Below are positions 61,467-64,000 of a stretch of DNA of 64,000 nt, piece by piece. A program made the translations under genes and the position numbers. The stretch's first letter is position 1, and each line of letters opens with the position of its first letter. Under the pieces are notes generated by a model. That model made no database searches. It had not been told where the DNA came from and saw only the letters and a list, made by a program, of their open reading frames with translations. Location: the NCBI GenBank assembly GCA_905214435.1, contig CAJMMA010000004.1, positions 11,674-75,673 on the forward strand. Reading direction: 5' to 3'. This stretch comes from an uncultured bacterium. Lineage in GTDB: Bacteria; Actinomycetota; Coriobacteriia; Coriobacteriales; Coriobacteriaceae.

Positions 61467-62171
61467 ATGGCAATCAAGGTGTTCGCTGACGGTGCAAACC
61501 TCGAGGGCATGCTCGACATGTACGAGAACGGCAACGTTCAGGGCTTCACAACCAACCCGTCCCTTATGAAGAAGGGCGGCGTGACGGATTACCGCGCATT
61601 TGCCAAGGAGGTCCTGGCCCACATCACCGATGTGTCCGTTTCGTTTGAGGTTTATGCCGACGACGTAGAGACCATGGAGGTCGAGGCACGCGAGATCGCT
61701 ACCTGGGCCGAGAACGTCTACGTCAAGATTCCGTGCGTGACCACTAAGGGCGAGTCCACCGCCGAGCTGGTGCGCAAGCTTTCCGCCGACGGCATTAAGG
61801 TCAACGTCACCACCATCTTCACGCCCGCGCAGGTCGACGAGATGGTCGAGGCCGTTGACGCCGAGACGCCGTCCATCATCTCGCTCTTTGCCGGCCGTAT
61901 CGCCGACACCGGCGTCGATCCCATTCCGTTTATGACGGAGTCGGTCAAGAAGGCCGCCGCCAAGCCAAACTGCGAGGTCCTGTGGGCGTCCACGCGCGAG
62001 CTCATCAACATTTACCAGGCCGAGGCCTGCGGTTGCCAGATCATCACGGTGCCCAACAGTATCCTGGCCAAGCGCAAGAACATCGGACGTGACCCGTACG
62101 AGGTCTCGCTCGATACCGTGCGCGGATTTGCCAAGGATATCGCCGCTCTGGGCTTCCATATCCTGCCGTAA
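61467..62171 (+). CDS. Transaldolase-family protein (fructose-6-phosphate aldolase-like)
   Basis: A 234-residue small transaldolase/FSA-type TIM barrel forming a Schiff base. The N-terminal KVFADGANLEGMLDMYENG and GFTTNPSLMKKGG match the family, with the catalytic lysine in VYVKIPCVTTKG, and the later VNVTTIFTPAQV, SLFAGRIADTGVDP and LWASTRE. AAAGGAATC precedes ATG at 61467. Whether it acts as transaldolase or fructose-6-phosphate aldolase depends on active-site residues that I cannot align by eye with certainty. Confidence 0.92.
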   Translation: MAIKVFADGANLEGMLDMYENGNVQGFTTNPSLMKKGGVTDYRAFAKEVLAHITDVSVSFEVYADDVETMEVEAREIATWAENVYVKIPCVTTKGESTAELVRKLSADGIKVNVTTIFTPAQVDEMVEAVDAETPSIISLFAGRIADTGVDPIPFMTESVKKAAAKPNCEVLWASTRELINIYQAEACGCQIITVPNSILAKRKNIGRDPYEVSLDTVRGFAKDIAALGFHILP

Positions 62172-62188
62172 GCAAGGGTACCCCCTGC

Positions 62189-62373
62189 GGCGACGTGCAA
62201 AATCGCGAATATTCAGCACGGTAAAGGCTTTTACCAGCTGGTTGAAGCACGGAACGGCCCCCGTTTTGGCTCTAATTGACGCTAAAACGGGGGCCGTTTT
62301 TGCTTTTATGGCTCTCTGAGGCACCGCGGGGCTATCGAGAGATGCTGAATATTCGCGATTTTGCACGTCGCCA
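62189..62373. repeat. Inverted-repeat-bounded 185-bp element (type I/J, copy 2)
   Basis: Perfect 30-bp arms (62189-62218, starting GGCGACGTGCAAAATCGCG, and 62344-62373) enclose a central terminator-like hairpin (62253-62301). The end sequence matches the element at 17352 in 22-23 of 30 positions. The remaining part of 62172-62576 holds only a small GCTCGAAC/GTTCGAGC hairpin with doubled CGAACCTACT at 62505-62537. Confidence 0.85.
62253..62301 (+). terminator. Terminator inside the I/J element
   Basis: AACGGCCCCCGTTTT pairs with AAAACGGGGGCCGTT and is followed by TTTT; it probably ends the transaldolase transcript. Confidence 0.8.
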
Positions 62374-62576
62374 AGAGGGGGAAGTCGGGCCCTACTCTGA
62401 CCACTCGGACGTACTCTTACCCGAACCCGCTGCTTCATGGGACGGCATGTCATGCGTCTGAGCTGCGGTTTTCATGCAGCGGGTAGTCGGATTGCTGCTG
62501 AGTTGCTCGAACCTACTCGAACCTACTCTGTTCGAGCGGGGCCCAAATGGTAAGGGGCTATTAGGGGGCTGAAGAG

Positions 62577-63710
62577 CTATAGGGAGCTCGAAGAGATGAC
62601 ATCGGCTCCCGAGCGCATGACTTCCCCCAGCATCCTGATTCCTCGGTCAAGCTCGATCTGCTTTTCGAAATAGTCGGCGTGCTCAAGGAAGCGCTCGCGC
62701 AGGGTGCGCAGGCCTGCCGCCTTTTCCGACCTCGCGTCCGCATCGCTGACAATTCTATCGAAGCAGAGCACGAGTGCGGTGAAGTCGTGGATGACGGGGA
62801 AGCGCTTCGTAAGGGCGACGAGCTCCTGGTCGATTCCGAGCTCCTCCCGCGCGGCCGTCGCGATGGAGCCGACGGGCTTCTGTAGACGCTGCCCGATCGT
62901 GTTCAGAACGTTGCCGTTATGAGCGGCCGCGTTGCGCAGGGCCTTCACGGGGAACAGGAGCTGCTTGACGGATTCGGCCTCCTGGCTGCGTTCCCTCCTG
63001 AGGTCGTAGAAGTAGAACTTGTAAAGCGCGATGATTCCCCCGAAGGAGACGAGTTCCAGGTAGTTCCAGACGTACATGTCCTCGCGTCTGCCGTACTTAT
63101 TCGCGAGGTCCCGGGTGTAGTTCGAGTCTCCGAGGTACGAGACGCTGCGCTCGAGGTGCTCCGGGTCTATCCCCAAAGTCTGATCCTCGGCGATGTGGAG
63201 CATCTCGAGGAAGAGCATCACCCGATCGCTGCCGCCCACCCCATCTAGCCGGTCGGCGATGGCCTTCATCCTCTCGACGGTGGCTTCTGACCCGCTTGGA
63301 TCGAACCGCTCCTCCAGCATCCTCTCCTTACGCAGCCTTTCGTGGGCGAAAAGGAGGTCGAGGACCTCCTTCCCGTCGGCGCCGTCGTCCATCATCGTCC
63401 GGTTTAGATGGACCTTCATGTAGTGCTCGATGTCAAGCGTCATCGAGAGGATGTGCTCGCGGAGGTGGTGGTCGAGTCTGGTGAGCTCGGTGAGGTAGGC
63501 GAAGTCTAGGTTGACGTAGCGTCCGTAGCCCTCCGACGCGGGGCTACGATACGTTGAGAAGCACTTCGCAAACGCCTTGACCTTGAAGAAGAAGTTCTTG
63601 TCGCGGAGGAACGCGACTGCATCCTTGGGGCTCATTATGTCGAAGCGGACGCCCCGCTCTGCGAGGTGGGCGACCTGTTGTTCTGCCGGGATGAGCGGGC
63701 GCTCCTTCAT
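62577..63710 (-). CDS. Abi-family (Abi_2, AbiD/AbiF-like) HEPN protein
   Basis: A 377-residue protein of the Abi_2 group, originally known from phage abortive infection. Family features are the N-terminal LIPAEQQVAHLAERGVRFDI with FLRDKNFFFKVKAFAKCF, the helix LTRLDHHLREHILSMTLDIE (about 76-95) and the C-terminal HEPN-type motif R259-x4-H264 in LRNAAAHNGN, the expected ribonuclease site. GGAGGAA lies seven bases before the ATG. Known: HEPN Abi proteins act as RNases that stop growth. Inference: this is a toxin-like defence gene, possibly held in check by the small RNA-like element between its promoter and start codon. Confidence 0.88.
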   Translation of the reverse strand: MKERPLIPAEQQVAHLAERGVRFDIMSPKDAVAFLRDKNFFFKVKAFAKCFSTYRSPASEGYGRYVNLDFAYLTELTRLDHHLREHILSMTLDIEHYMKVHLNRTMMDDGADGKEVLDLLFAHERLRKERMLEERFDPSGSEATVERMKAIADRLDGVGGSDRVMLFLEMLHIAEDQTLGIDPEHLERSVSYLGDSNYTRDLANKYGRREDMYVWNYLELVSFGGIIALYKFYFYDLRRERSQEAESVKQLLFPVKALRNAAAHNGNVLNTIGQRLQKPVGSIATAAREELGIDQELVALTKRFPVIHDFTALVLCFDRIVSDADARSEKAAGLRTLRERFLEHADYFEKQIELDRGIRMLGEVMRSGADVISSSSL

Positions 63711-63724
63711 GATCGTTCCTCCAA

Positions 63725-63789
63725 AACGAAAAATGCGGCTGTAGGTACAGGTACCCGCAGCCGCTAAAAGCCCGAAGGCTTTTCACACT
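63725..63789 (-). ncRNA. Candidate small RNA / leader with two hairpins upstream of the Abi gene
   Basis: On the minus strand a transcript from about 63789 would contain AAAAGCC-TTCG-GGCTTTT (63766-63783, an exact UUCG-tetraloop hairpin) and then GCGGCTG...CAGCCGC (63735-63764) with an inner GGTAC-CT-GTACC stem, followed by ATTTTTCGTTTT, i.e. an intrinsic terminator. It ends 15 bp before the Abi start codon. It may be an attenuator or a separate RNA antitoxin. Confidence 0.5.
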
Positions 63790-63795
63790 GCGGAC

Positions 63796-63823
63796 AGTAT
63801 ACCCCACTTTGCCGAAGGGGCAA
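63796..63823 (-). promoter_or_regulatory. Promoter of the small RNA/Abi unit
   Basis: On the minus strand TTGCCC (63818-63823), 16-bp spacer, TATACT (63796-63801). Confidence 0.6.
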
Positions 63824-63851
63824 AGAGCGCGGGGAACGCCCGCCCTCTTTG
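63819..63851. terminator. Hairpin downstream of the Tex-like gene
   Basis: GGCAAAGAG at 63819 pairs with CTCTTTGC ending at 63851, extended by GCGGGG/CCCGCC pairing; it probably ends the Tex-like transcript and overlaps the -35 of the Abi unit. Confidence 0.5.
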
Positions 63852-63890
63852 CGACACTTGCCGCGAAGAGGGGATATCCGCTTTGGCGGT

Positions 63891-64000
63891 TTACTTTCCT
63901 TGCACCATGGTGAGGGAGATCTTCTTGCGGTCGCGATCGACCTTCTCGACCCACACCTTGACCGTGTCGCCGACGCGCACCACGTCGCTCGGGTGCTTGA
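63891..64000 (-). CDS. S1 RNA-binding domain protein, C-terminal end (Tex-like)
   Basis: The last 36 codons of a minus-strand gene read HPSDVVRVGDTVKVWVEKVD then RDRKKISLTMVQGK. This is the second half of an S1 RNA-binding domain, and the sequence fits the C-terminus of the Tex/YhgF transcription-accessory protein, though other S1 proteins end similarly. The upstream part lies outside the window. Confidence 0.7.
   Translation of the reverse strand, partial: KHPSDVVRVGDTVKVWVEKVDRDRKKISLTMVQGK

Overview
The window is high-GC DNA with dense short operons. Gene content (actinobacterial glmS, an SRP RNA of the short bacterial type, LPXTG-like wall anchors, an LtaS-like polymer synthase, many DedA/ABC/PTS genes and a mannose-type PTS operon) points to an anaerobic, gut-associated Gram-positive of the Coriobacteriia, most like Collinsella. 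This assignment is recognition from sequence style, not a database result.

Layout. 1-9.7 kb: end of a DUF4143-type ATPase, a LacI regulator, glmS, a FadR-like regulator divergent from a YeiH-type exporter, a degenerate sigma-54-activator-like regulator, a small membrane protein, a nitroreductase and an unknown 96-aa protein. 9.8-14.1 kb: MarR regulator plus a heterodimeric ABC exporter. 14-21.5 kb: cysE, DedA, ilvE, LemA, TetR, tRNA-Ser, a TadA-glycerate kinase fusion and SRP RNA, separated by several long palindromes. 21.8-28.1 kb: two tandem-duplicated coiled-coil wall proteins and a second heterodimeric ABC exporter. 28.1-30.3 kb: DUF4143 ATPase and flavodoxin with a 23-bp tandem repeat between them.

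31.1-40.0 kb is a six-gene surface-fibre locus: ER-type (SipW-like) signal peptidase, three TasA/camelysin-like subunits, an 1820-aa repeat adhesin and a protein with a LAATG wall-sorting signal. It is bracketed by two copies of a ~329-bp repeat, each built of four 62-bp hairpin units, and is preceded by an AT-rich region with a nine-G tract. 40.7-51.4 kb: LtaS-like enzyme, nitroreductase, Kup potassium transporter with a KdpDE-like two-component system but no kdpFABC, and an RlmKL methyltransferase whose first catalytic domain looks dead. 51.5-60.8 kb: a sugar-utilisation block (HAD phosphatase, RpiR regulator, MFS, class II aldolase, PTS EIIA/B/C/D, aldo-keto reductase, esterase-like hydrolase) that appears to interrupt an older HAD gene, of which only the ends remain. 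61.4-64 kb: FSA-type transaldolase, an Abi/HEPN protein preceded by a candidate promoter-hairpin-hairpin small RNA, and the C-terminus of a Tex-like S1 protein.

The strongest candidates for something undescribed are the Abi-HEPN gene with its upstream small-RNA-like element, the SipW/TasA/giant-adhesin fibre locus with its repeat borders, and a family of 3'-end palindromic elements whose cores are conserved while their stems covary (about 40.0-40.7 kb).
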